Positions 1 to 8,677 of a DNA stretch of 64,000 nucleotides are shown here, piece by piece (position 1 is the stretch's first letter; each line of letters begins with the position of its first letter). The DNA lies in NCBI RefSeq assembly GCF_002836745.1, contig NZ_PJAR01000024.1, positions 513,174 through 577,173 on the forward strand. Direction: 5' to 3'. The notes beneath the pieces were generated by a model, which made no database searches, had not been told where the DNA came from, and saw only the letters and a program-made list of their open reading frames with translations. The position numbers were made by a program, and so were the translations under genes. The DNA is from Glaciecola sp. 33A (GTDB lineage Bacteria; Pseudomonadota; Gammaproteobacteria; Enterobacterales; Alteromonadaceae).

Positions 1-1
1 C

Positions 2-286
2 CAGTTAATGACCGCTTCCCATCAATCGTTGAAGTACGATTTTGAAGTAACAGTGCCGGCAACTGACGGATTGGTAGAAATTTGTGCTGCAACTTTACAA
101 AATCGAGGTGCTGTTAGAATGACCGGTGGTGGGTTTGGCGGAGCAATAGTTTGTCTGTGCAGGACAGATGACATTGAATCAATTACGCAAGCTGTAGGAT
201 CTCAATACGAAAAGCGTTTTAATTTACGCGCAAATATATATGTGTGTAGCGCTGGTAAAGGGCTAACGGTTTCAAATATTAAATAA
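2..286 (+). CDS. galK: galactokinase, C-terminal fragment (cut by window edge)
   Basis: Galactokinase phosphorylates galactose to galactose-1-phosphate in the cytoplasm, the first step of the Leloir pathway. Only the last 94 or so residues are present; the reading frame is already open at the window edge, so the visible ATG at 8 is internal. The fragment starts with an LMTASHQSL segment matching the conserved galactokinase LMNxSHxSL region, and it carries the glycine-rich GHMP-kinase motif 3 (RMTGGGFGGA). It ends at TAA 284-286, nine bases before the next gene, so the two are probably cotranscribed. The GH2 beta-galactosidase and the sugar symporter downstream fit galactose release and uptake. 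Confidence 0.92.
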   Translation, partial: QLMTASHQSLKYDFEVTVPATDGLVEICAATLQNRGAVRMTGGGFGGAIVCLCRTDDIESITQAVGSQYEKRFNLRANIYVCSAGKGLTVSNIK

Positions 287-295
287 GGAATTAGA

Positions 296-1288
296 ATGCT
301 AAATTGGGGTGTAATTGGATGCGGTAATATCGCCAACACGTTCGCAGATGGATTGGCTTGTCTAGATTCTGGAAAATTAATTGCTTGTGCCTCTAATTCT
401 ATGCAAAGAGCCCATGTTTGGGCTGAAAATCAAAAGTTTCAACATGATATTCGCAGCGTATACAGCAGCTATGAAGCGCTGGTAAATGACAGCGATGTAC
501 AAGCCATTTATGTCGCCAATACTCACAATTTTCACTATCAGTCAATTAAGTTGTGCCTGCAAAATTACAAACACGTTTTGTGTGAAAAGCCGATCACGTT
601 AAATGCCCAACAAGCTGCTGAACTGTATGCACTAGCGCGGGAAAATAAGTGCTTTCTCATGGAAGCAGTATGGACTCGGTTTTTACCGGCTATTCGCATG
701 CTGCAAAAAAACCTTTCAGATAATGTGATTGGCGATATCTTAAGTGTCAGAGCTGACTTCTGTATCAATCCAAAGCTAGCTGAAAGCCATCGACTTCGTA
801 GTAAAAAACTGGCTGGTGGCGCATTACTCGACCTTGGTATTTACCCAATTACATTCTCGTCCCTCGTATTCGATGGGCCTCCTGAAAAAATCCAAAGTTC
901 AGCGATAATGGATACCACCGGTGTGGATGCGCGGTCATTCTATTTATTTGAATATAGTGATGGACGCATCGCCTCACTATCCTCGGGCTATACTCAAGTA
1001 GCACCTTGTGAAGCCTTAATTTCTGGCTCTGAGGGCTATATTAGAGTCCCTCAATTCTTCGCTGCACAAGGCTTCTCTGTGCACATACAAGGGCAAGAAC
1101 CGCAAACTTACAGTTACCCATTTAGTGACAATGAAAACTTCAGTTTTGAAATACAACATATGCACGATTGCATACAACAAGGGTTGTTACAAAGTCCAAT
1201 CATGACGCATGACGAAAGTTTGCAAATAATGCAGACAATGGACCTCCTGCGTAATCAATGGGGCCTTAAATATGAAGGTGAGCAATAA
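296..1288 (+). CDS. Gfo/Idh/MocA-family NAD(P)-dependent oxidoreductase
   Basis: A 330-residue cytoplasmic dehydrogenase of the Gfo/Idh/MocA family, which oxidises or reduces sugars, inositols or diols with NAD(P). The N-terminus is a Rossmann strand-turn with GVIGCGNIA, and the family's CEKP motif (lysine used in catalysis) lies near residue 97. The GGALLDLGIYP segment near residue 180 is typical of the dihydrodiol/xylose dehydrogenase-like branch. Length is normal. It follows galK by nine bases with a GGAATTAG ribosome site, so it belongs to the galactoside locus. The substrate cannot be read from sequence; a galactose-derived or modified sugar is an inference. Confidence 0.88.
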   Translation: MLNWGVIGCGNIANTFADGLACLDSGKLIACASNSMQRAHVWAENQKFQHDIRSVYSSYEALVNDSDVQAIYVANTHNFHYQSIKLCLQNYKHVLCEKPITLNAQQAAELYALARENKCFLMEAVWTRFLPAIRMLQKNLSDNVIGDILSVRADFCINPKLAESHRLRSKKLAGGALLDLGIYPITFSSLVFDGPPEKIQSSAIMDTTGVDARSFYLFEYSDGRIASLSSGYTQVAPCEALISGSEGYIRVPQFFAAQGFSVHIQGQEPQTYSYPFSDNENFSFEIQHMHDCIQQGLLQSPIMTHDESLQIMQTMDLLRNQWGLKYEGEQ

Positions 1289-1340
1289 GCAGTTGCAGCG
1301 CAAATAATAGAACAGTAAATAACATAATAATAAGGAAAAT

Positions 1341-2747
1341 ATGAGTATTATGAACAAGTATTTAGACAATACCAAAGTCAAAACTGACAAATGGAAACCG
1401 GCTTTACTTATTGGTTCTTACTTATTACTTGCTGCCCTTGTTAGTGGTTGCAATCCAAACACTGAAGCGGGAGATGTCGCAGCAGCTGTTGATACGAATT
1501 CTCAAGCGCTTAAAAGCGAAAAACTGCAGCCTCAGCAGTTATATCCTGAAGTACATCCGGATATGCAACCTGAACTAGCAGCGGCCGGCAAGTATAAGGT
1601 TGGCGTTAAGACACTTGATATTACTAATGAAAAGTACGTCGACTTACTAACAAATCAGATTAAGCCGAGAACACTTAAAATTGAGGTTTGGTATCCAGCC
1701 GATTACAACAAAGGAACGCCGTTAACTTCCTATGAAAACGAAACCAGATTAGCCAAGAAATTCAGTATTCAAGCCAATGCCGTAAGAGATGCGGCGCCGT
1801 TAGTTTCCGGATCAGCATATCCAGTAGTGGTAATATCACATGGTTATACTGGGTATAGACAAATTATGTTTTATCTTGGGGAGCACTTAGCTAGCCACGG
1901 CTACATAGTGGCAGCAATTGATCATACAGACTCAACAAACGAAGATGTTGACATAGTTAATGCCCCGTTCAATGGTTTCCCAAGTACGCTGATTAACCGC
2001 AGTCGAGATCAGCAATTTACGCTTGATTTTATGACCCAAGAAAAACACTTTTTAAGGACTGTTGTTAATACCAAAGATGCAGGTCTAATCGGCTATTCAA
2101 TGGGCGCATTTGGCGCATTGAACACGGTGGGCGGTTGTTATAACTTCTCGCTAGAACAAGCGGGTATGTTTACCGGAACGCAGGATGTAAAGATGCTGCC
2201 CTTGGTGCAAAAAGCCTTGAATAGTTGTGCTGCAGGCCAATACGAAAACCCAAAAGTGGACGATAAATGGAAAGCGGCAATTATGCTTGCTGCATGGGGT
2301 GGCCAGAATAATTTATTTACGCATAAAAGTCTTACCAACATTCAAGTGCCCAACTTGTTTGTATCAGGAAATCTGGATGATATTTCTGGTTATGCAGGCA
2401 TACAGTCTTTATATGAAAAAACGCAAGCTTCCAGCACGTACTTACTAACTATAATAAATGCGCGCCATAACATTGCACCTCATCCTGCGCCAAAAGAGGC
2501 TTGGGGAAGTGAAACGGATTTTGGTCACTATTATGAATCTGCATGGTCAAGTTCAGTGTTAAACGATATCAATAAACATTTTGCTTTAGCGATGATGGAT
2601 TGTCATGTAAAAAAACAAACTGAAACGTGTGATTATTTGAACCTGTCGCAAAGCTCCGATCAAGTGCAGGTGGATGGCAAATTACCTGAACCATGGAAGG
2701 GTTTCGATACTCGTTTCTCAACTGGATTGCGTTGGCAGCAGAAGTAG
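1341..2747 (+). CDS. predicted lipoprotein alpha/beta hydrolase, PAF-acetylhydrolase/dienelactone-hydrolase-like
   Basis: A 468-residue exported hydrolase. The N-terminus has a basic stretch, a hydrophobic segment and a lipobox ending in VSGC near residue 37, so it is probably a lipoprotein. The nucleophile elbow GYSMG lies near residue 252, after an oxyanion-type VISHGYTG segment near residue 165, and a C-terminal ARHNIAPHP segment can supply the catalytic histidine. This arrangement is typical of platelet-activating-factor acetylhydrolase-like and dienelactone-hydrolase-like proteins. In a galactan-use locus it could deacylate sugars, which is inference. Two start codons (1341 and 1350) are possible; AAGGAAAAT before 1341 favours the first. 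Confidence 0.8.
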   Translation: MSIMNKYLDNTKVKTDKWKPALLIGSYLLLAALVSGCNPNTEAGDVAAAVDTNSQALKSEKLQPQQLYPEVHPDMQPELAAAGKYKVGVKTLDITNEKYVDLLTNQIKPRTLKIEVWYPADYNKGTPLTSYENETRLAKKFSIQANAVRDAAPLVSGSAYPVVVISHGYTGYRQIMFYLGEHLASHGYIVAAIDHTDSTNEDVDIVNAPFNGFPSTLINRSRDQQFTLDFMTQEKHFLRTVVNTKDAGLIGYSMGAFGALNTVGGCYNFSLEQAGMFTGTQDVKMLPLVQKALNSCAAGQYENPKVDDKWKAAIMLAAWGGQNNLFTHKSLTNIQVPNLFVSGNLDDISGYAGIQSLYEKTQASSTYLLTIINARHNIAPHPAPKEAWGSETDFGHYYESAWSSSVLNDINKHFALAMMDCHVKKQTETCDYLNLSQSSDQVQVDGKLPEPWKGFDTRFSTGLRWQQK

Positions 2748-2759
2748 ATAGCGCTAGAA

Positions 2760-2784
2760 GATGACGACTCCCATGCTCGTCATC
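2760..2784. other. stem-loop between the hydrolase and beta-galactosidase genes
   Basis: An 8-bp perfect inverted repeat (GATGACGA, 9-base loop, TCGTCATC) lies just after the hydrolase stop. No T-run follows, so it is not a standard terminator; it may be an attenuating or mRNA-end hairpin. Confidence 0.35.
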
Positions 2785-2847
2785 AACGACAGTCCGAAAT
2801 CAGTTAAGTAAATGTTTTACCTCTTACCAAGACCATAGGTGATCACT

Positions 2848-5800
2848 ATGCATAATACTAAGGCTTTATTCCTACGCGCTTCTATTCTTCTGGTCGCAGC
2901 GATATTTAATAATCAACCAGCACAAGCTGGATTTACGAGCGAAGAAAATACCACGTCTACCTTAGAACATTGGCAAAATCCTAGTGTCTTTCGTATTAAT
3001 AAATTACCGGCTCGCGCATTTTATTATCCAGTAACTAACGAGGAAGATGCTTTCACTCGAGAACCTTGGAAACAGACCAACTACCAATTGTTGAATGGGA
3101 CGTGGAAATTCAAATGGGTGAATGCAGTTAGCAGAGCCCCACAAAATTTCCAGACTGTTGATTACGATGATAGTCAATGGGACGATTTCGCTGTACCCGC
3201 CAATTGGGAAGTGAATGGTTATGGCTCACCGTTTTATCATTCGCATTATTGTTTAAAGCCTAACACTGAGCAAATTGAATTGCCGCTGACTTACAATCCA
3301 GTAGGGTCTTATCGTAAAATAATTAATATTGACAAATCGTGGGATGACAATCAGATCATTCTTCATTTAGGCGCAGTAAAGTCAGCATTTTATTTGTATG
3401 TTAACGGTCAAAATGTCGGCTACTCCGAGGACTCAAAAACCGCTGCTGAATTTGATATTACTGATTTTGTTGAGCTAGGTAAAAATACCATTGCTATGCA
3501 GGTATTCCGATACTCTACTGGTTCCTATTTTGAATGTCAGGATATGTGGCGCGTCAGCGGCATAGAACGTGACGTCTATTTGTATGCCGCGCCCAAGGTG
3601 CGCATTGCTGATTTTCATGCGCAAACTACATTGACAGATAATTACCGCACGGGGGTTCTAAATTTCACTGCACTGATTGGAAATCGTACAACAGAGTCCG
3701 CTAAAGGCTACAGGTTAGCGATTGAATTACTTGACCATAACAATGTAAAAATAGCATCTACATCCATCAACATAAATAACACTGAAAAAAACAATGATAG
3801 TGAAGTTACAACTCAAATTTTAGTTCCAAACGCATCGGTTTGGAGTGCAGAAACGCCCTATTTATATCAACTTAAAATGGCCCTAGTTAATGGCGATGGT
3901 GAGCAACAGGAATGGGTTGGTCAACACATTGGATTTCGCAGCAGTGAGCTGAAAGGGGGGCAAATATTGATCAATGGACAAGCCGTGCTGTTTAAAGGTG
4001 TCAACCGACACGAACATGACCCCGTGTCTGCACATGTAATAACACGGGAGTCGATGCGTAAAGATGTAGAACTAATGAAAGCTTTTAATATTAATGCCTT
4101 GCGCATGGCTCATTATCCGCATGACCCTTATATTTATTACTTGGCGGATAAATATGGATTGTATGTTATGGATGAGGCGAACATTGAGTCGCATGGGATT
4201 GGGGCGGCAAATCAAGGCGGGGCCTACGACCCAGAGGTTCATTTAGTTAATAAAGTTGAATGGAAAGATGCCTATATTGATCGCGTTTCTAACATGTATC
4301 ACCGTACTAAAAATCATCCTTCAGTCGTGATGCGCTCATTGGGTAATGAGTCGGGTGATGGCGTGAATTTAGAATTATCATACGACTGGCTTAAACAGCA
4401 AGAACCGAATTCTCCTGTTATTTCCGAGCAAGCTCAACTTCGTCGTCATACTGATGCTTACGGACAAATGTATGCGTCGCTTGAACAAGTTGAACGTTTT
4501 GCAAAAACAAAACAAGACCTTACGCGGCCAATGATCCTTATCGAATATGAGCACGCTATGGGAAATTCACTGGGTAACTTCAATGAATATTGGCAATTAT
4601 TTGAACGTTATCCGCAGCTTCAAGGTGGTTTTATTTGGGACTGGGTCGATCAAACGTTCGCGATGAAAACAGCAGATGGTCGAGATTTTTGGGGTTACGG
4701 AGGCGACCTTGAGCCACCTTTTGCTATTACCGCAAAGAGCTTTTCGGCTAACGGTTTAGTTTATGCCGACCGGACGCCATATCCCTATTTATGGGAAGTA
4801 AAACATGCGCAGCAGAATATTGGGTTTTCATTAAGCAAGGCTTCAAATTTGGCTATTCAAGACGGGCAAGGCAGTGGTCAATCAACTCAAGTTGAAATCC
4901 GTAACAAACGTTTTTTCAAAAATTTGAGTGATATTGAATTGACTTGGCAGTTGCTCGTCAATGGTGACGTTGATGAAAGCGGGGATGGTCTAATTCTGAG
5001 TGCTGAGCCACAATCCTCACAGATCATTAGTATTCCCGTTGTTGCCATACAGCATGACGGCAAAGAGCAATTATTGAACTTACAGGCTCGTTTAGTAAGA
5101 GCGCAAAATCTATTACCAGAGGGACATATTGTTGCATCCGAACAAATTTCATTGAGCAAATTGCCGATGCCCATAGCGGCCGCAGAAAAAGGCACAAATC
5201 GACTGTCGGTTAGTGACAATGAAGAACGGATCCAATTATCCGGCAAAGATTTTGACTTGGTCATTAGTAAAACAAGCGGTTTAATTAGCAGCATGATTTT
5301 TGCCGGTGATCAGTTGCTGAGCTCGAACGTGAACAAACCGGTGCATCCTAACTTTTGGAGAGCGCCGACCGATAATGACTTCCCACAAAAAGGTTATGGC
5401 GACCAGTTTGGAGTCTGGCAACACGCGGGTAGCCATACTGAACTCACCAGTATAAGCGTGCAAAAAGTATCGAGCCAAAATACCAAAGTACTGATTGAGC
5501 AATATTTACCCGCAGTGGAGAGTCGTTATTTCACGACTTATGATGTATATGGCAATGGCACTATAGATGTTGACGTTTATTTCTATGCCGCGCCGCACAA
5601 ACGCAGGTCCTATTTACCAAGAATTGGGACGCAATTTGTGTTAAATAAAGATTACCAGCACGTGGCTTGGTATGGGCGAGGGCCTCATGAAAATTACATT
5701 GATAGAAAATCCTCTGCTTTTGTCGGCTTATATCAAAGCACGGTTTCAGAACTTGAAGTTCCTTATGTAAGGCCTCAAGAAAACGGACATAGAACCGATA

Positions 5801-6105
5801 TCCGTTTTCTATCCTTCGTTAATAGTAAAGGTAATGGGCTCAAGTTTACGGGTTTACCATTGCTCGCTTTCAACGCGTCAAACTTCGATATGCATGAATT
5901 TGATTCAAGCGAAATGCAGGTTAGTCGCAGAAATATGCACCCAACGGACTTAATTGAACAAGATCATATTTTTGTGAATATCGATTACGCTCAGCGCGGA
6001 GTAGGAGGAACGGATTCTTGGGGATCAAAGCCTCTTTATGAATATACGCTGCCATGGTTAGACTATCGATATCAGTATCGTATTGAGCCTGTGAGAAAGG
6101 ATTAA
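2848..6105 (+). CDS. exported GH2-family beta-galactosidase
   Basis: A 1085-residue glycoside hydrolase of family 2 with LacZ-like organisation: sugar-binding and jelly-roll domain, Ig-like domain, TIM barrel, and a C-terminal beta-sandwich with the YGRGPHENYIDR segment. The acid/base glutamate is in LGNESGDG (E501) and the nucleophile in ILIEYEHAMGNS (E566). It differs from cytoplasmic LacZ by an N-terminal signal peptide ending near AQAGF, so it acts in the periplasm or outside. ATG 2848 is preferred over the in-frame GTG at 2839 because AGGTGA sits five bases before it. It likely removes galactose from oligosaccharides imported by the TonB receptor. Confidence 0.93.
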   Translation: MHNTKALFLRASILLVAAIFNNQPAQAGFTSEENTTSTLEHWQNPSVFRINKLPARAFYYPVTNEEDAFTREPWKQTNYQLLNGTWKFKWVNAVSRAPQNFQTVDYDDSQWDDFAVPANWEVNGYGSPFYHSHYCLKPNTEQIELPLTYNPVGSYRKIINIDKSWDDNQIILHLGAVKSAFYLYVNGQNVGYSEDSKTAAEFDITDFVELGKNTIAMQVFRYSTGSYFECQDMWRVSGIERDVYLYAAPKVRIADFHAQTTLTDNYRTGVLNFTALIGNRTTESAKGYRLAIELLDHNNVKIASTSININNTEKNNDSEVTTQILVPNASVWSAETPYLYQLKMALVNGDGEQQEWVGQHIGFRSSELKGGQILINGQAVLFKGVNRHEHDPVSAHVITRESMRKDVELMKAFNINALRMAHYPHDPYIYYLADKYGLYVMDEANIESHGIGAANQGGAYDPEVHLVNKVEWKDAYIDRVSNMYHRTKNHPSVVMRSLGNESGDGVNLELSYDWLKQQEPNSPVISEQAQLRRHTDAYGQMYASLEQVERFAKTKQDLTRPMILIEYEHAMGNSLGNFNEYWQLFERYPQLQGGFIWDWVDQTFAMKTADGRDFWGYGGDLEPPFAITAKSFSANGLVYADRTPYPYLWEVKHAQQNIGFSLSKASNLAIQDGQGSGQSTQVEIRNKRFFKNLSDIELTWQLLVNGDVDESGDGLILSAEPQSSQIISIPVVAIQHDGKEQLLNLQARLVRAQNLLPEGHIVASEQISLSKLPMPIAAAEKGTNRLSVSDNEERIQLSGKDFDLVISKTSGLISSMIFAGDQLLSSNVNKPVHPNFWRAPTDNDFPQKGYGDQFGVWQHAGSHTELTSISVQKVSSQNTKVLIEQYLPAVESRYFTTYDVYGNGTIDVDVYFYAAPHKRRSYLPRIGTQFVLNKDYQHVAWYGRGPHENYIDRKSSAFVGLYQSTVSELEVPYVRPQENGHRTDIRFLSFVNSKGNGLKFTGLPLLAFNASNFDMHEFDSSEMQVSRRNMHPTDLIEQDHIFVNIDYAQRGVGGTDSWGSKPLYEYTLPWLDYRYQYRIEPVRKD

Positions 6106-6194
6106 ACAACTAAAACAGACTACTTAAGCCCTTTTTACCAATCAGTAGTTTAGTCGTGTCTTCTGGGCTCAAGGCTGCGCTATGATAAGGTATT

Positions 6195-6956
6195 TTATTG
6201 TTCGCTGTCTGGGGTTCTCATTTGTAAACGAGCAATTTTAGGCAGCTCGTGATCCTGATTGTTTAGTTTCATCAAGCGATTAAACTGCGTCAATGAACCT
6301 AGTATTGCGTATATTGGGATAAATAAATTACGCTTGAAGAAAGACAAAATAGTGTCTTGATCTAACTTCGACAACGCTTCTTCATCAATCGTGTAGAGTC
6401 CTTTAATTCGCTTTACTTTGCCATCTTGGAAGGCAACCATTAACTCAATTTCCTTGAGTAACTGTTTTTCCAACATAAGATTAATGAATTCTTTGGTAAA
6501 TAGCTGATGTTGATAATGATCAGCTAACTTTGCTTGCATCGATTTTAAGAAAGCGGACTCTCCTTCGCTATCAAAAAGGGAGCGTCCTTCATTCTCCTGC
6601 ACTAACTCACTTGTTTCATTGATATGCATAGTTAAGGTGTTGTTTTCTCCAACAGCGGGACCGATTGAAAAAGGTTGGCACTGCATTTCATTCGGCAAAT
6701 GCACTGCATCCCAGTGTTTACTACCGGTATTGAAAAACAAGTTTTGTCCAGCTTCTATTCCCCATAAGGCGACGCTAACAAACATACCAGACTGCCCATC
6801 TTTGAGCATAACAATAGGATAACTACTTGCCGCTTGAGCAAACTCTTGTGCAGTTAATGCTGAAAATTGTTGTTGTGCTAGTTCGTTGAAGTCAATTTGT
6901 TCTTTTACCTTAAGCTTTGAGTGTAGATCTGGATGAACAGGTGTAGTTTTTGGCAT
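6195..6956 (-). CDS. SapC-family protein
   Basis: A 253-residue protein matching the SapC-like family (not the ABC permease of the same name). The conserved HWDAVHLPNEMQ-type segment and PFSIGP lie near residue 80-100. No signal peptide or membrane segment is seen. Members sit very often beside tryptophan-halogenase-like flavoproteins and TonB receptors in marine and Xanthomonas/Caulobacter-type bacteria, as here, but their biochemical role is not known. A good ribosome site (AGAGGA) precedes the ATG. It lies 28 bases after the halogenase-like gene and is probably cotranscribed with it. Confidence 0.82.
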   Translation of the reverse strand: MPKTTPVHPDLHSKLKVKEQIDFNELAQQQFSALTAQEFAQAASSYPIVMLKDGQSGMFVSVALWGIEAGQNLFFNTGSKHWDAVHLPNEMQCQPFSIGPAVGENNTLTMHINETSELVQENEGRSLFDSEGESAFLKSMQAKLADHYQHQLFTKEFINLMLEKQLLKEIELMVAFQDGKVKRIKGLYTIDEEALSKLDQDTILSFFKRNLFIPIYAILGSLTQFNRLMKLNNQDHELPKIARLQMRTPDSEQ

Positions 6957-6984
6957 GCAGTCCTCTGTTTGTTAGTACAATAAG

Positions 6985-8508
6985 CTATAGCTTTGCAAAG
7001 CCTTGTAGTTTAATTTGGTTAATAAGCTCTCGATGTTTAGGTAATCGCAGCGCCATTTGTTGCGCCGTTTTTAGTGTTATCTCCAGCTGCCGTTTAGCCC
7101 TGTCTTTGTGCGTTAAGGTGTGGGATAACAAACTAAAATCAGTTTTGAATCCGCCTCCATATAAAACATATTGATAGCTGGCTGCATTGAAAGCTTCATA
7201 GCTTTGCAAAAAATCGTATTCACTAGGTACTCGATTTTGCCAAAGCATGAGCATTTCTTGTAAGGTTTCAGGAATACTGGACGACTTTTTATTGTCTTTC
7301 CAAAAAGGCTCTTGACGCTCGCTTAACACGTAGTGGAGCTTTAAAAAGTCTATTACGCCGCGCCATTTTGCGGTGAATACTTTATTAAAACGTTTTTCCA
7401 TTGGCTTCATTTCAGCTTTAGTCATGGGTAATTGGTCGGCAATGAAGTTTGCTGACGTTTCTACTAGCATTAAAGCTGAGGCTTCGAGTGGCTCCAAAAA
7501 TCCCGAAGATAAGCCAACGGCGACACAGTTATGACGCCAAAAACAAGCTCGATGACCTGTTTTAAATTGAATTTTTCGAATTACTAAATCTTCAGCTTGC
7601 GGACCAACGTAATTTTTTAGTATTCGTTCCGCATTTTCTAACGATTGGTGCTTGCTTGAAAATACATAGCCGACGCCTCGTCTATGCTGCAGGCCAATGT
7701 CCCAGATCCATCCTGCCGTTTGCGCTGTGGATATCGTATGACATGCAATGGGGTCATTTTTGTCTTTATATGGAACGTGCATGGCGAGCGCAGTATCATT
7801 GAAAAGAATATCGTTTTTTGCAATAAAAGGTACGCCTAATGTTTGTCCGAGTAATAACGACGAAAAACCACTGCAATCGATAAAAAAATCTGCCTCTAGT
7901 CGACCTGCAGAATCCGTTTCAACATCCGAAATACTGCCATCAGGATGCTGGTTAACTTGCGTGATGTTAGCTACCTTGTGTTTAACATTGAGCTTATTCA
8001 CACTATGATTTCTCAGTAATACTGCGAATTTTCCTGCATCCAAATGATAGCCATAGTTGGCTACTGTTTCATATTCTTTGTGGGTGATATTTTTTGGTGC
8101 CAAACCCATTTTACACATATGTGATTGGAAGGTGACTGAGTCACAAAATGTTGGCGCTACTGATAGTGACTCCCAATAAGGGGCAATATCTACCTTGCCA
8201 TAACCAGCAGGTTGGGTGAATGGATGAAAGTATTCATTTGCGGGTGAAATCCAGTCTACAAATTTACTTGCCTGTTTAAATGTCGCTGAACATTCAGTGA
8301 TGAATTGTGATTCTGAAATACCTATTTTTTGTAACGTGGTGCGCATTGATGGCCAAGTACCTTCGCCTACGCCGACGGTTGGAATATCAGACGACTCAAC
8401 TAAGCAGATTTCGATAGATTGGCCGTGTTGCTTTGCTAGTAGAGCAGCCGTTAGCCAACCCGCAGTTCCACCACCAACAATCAATATGCGTTTAGTTACG
8501 GTATTCAT
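6985..8508 (-). CDS. tryptophan-halogenase-like flavoprotein
   Basis: A 507-residue flavin-dependent halogenase-family protein. It has the FAD-binding GGGTAGW at the N-terminus, the VGVGEGTWPS segment, a lysine in ATFKQASKFVDW (K78) at the place of the PrnA catalytic lysine, and a glutamate in FLEPLEAS. The halogenase hallmark WxWxIP is changed to WIWDIG, so the proline is replaced by glycine. True halogenase activity is therefore uncertain; many such genes sit in sugar-use loci next to TonB receptors with unknown function. The ATG at 8508 is preferred over 8520 because GAGG lies six bases upstream of it. Confidence 0.85.
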   Translation of the reverse strand: MNTVTKRILIVGGGTAGWLTAALLAKQHGQSIEICLVESSDIPTVGVGEGTWPSMRTTLQKIGISESQFITECSATFKQASKFVDWISPANEYFHPFTQPAGYGKVDIAPYWESLSVAPTFCDSVTFQSHMCKMGLAPKNITHKEYETVANYGYHLDAGKFAVLLRNHSVNKLNVKHKVANITQVNQHPDGSISDVETDSAGRLEADFFIDCSGFSSLLLGQTLGVPFIAKNDILFNDTALAMHVPYKDKNDPIACHTISTAQTAGWIWDIGLQHRRGVGYVFSSKHQSLENAERILKNYVGPQAEDLVIRKIQFKTGHRACFWRHNCVAVGLSSGFLEPLEASALMLVETSANFIADQLPMTKAEMKPMEKRFNKVFTAKWRGVIDFLKLHYVLSERQEPFWKDNKKSSSIPETLQEMLMLWQNRVPSEYDFLQSYEAFNAASYQYVLYGGGFKTDFSLLSHTLTHKDRAKRQLEITLKTAQQMALRLPKHRELINQIKLQGFAKL

Positions 8509-8626
8509 GTGAAACCTCATTTACTAATATCAATGAAATAAACCTATTTTAGTTCTCTGTTCTTAGCAATGCATTTTGCATAGATTATCTCAAAAATTTG
8601 CTTAATTACACAAAAACTACGGCTAT

Positions 8627-8650
8627 AAAAAAGGGGGATAAACCCCCTTT
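8627..8650 (-). terminator. rho-independent terminator of the TonB receptor gene
   Basis: On the minus strand a stem of G and C (GGGGG, TTTAT, CCCCC) is flanked by A and T and followed by six T. It lies just after the receptor stop and before the halogenase-like gene, so the latter depends on read-through or its own promoter. Confidence 0.85.
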
Positions 8651-8677
8651 AGATAACAATGTGTAATTAGTTGTTAT

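Noticed and set aside
6985-8508. Halogenated natural-product gene cluster
   Set aside because: No peptide or polyketide synthase, transporter or tailoring genes nearby; the neighbours are sugar-use genes.
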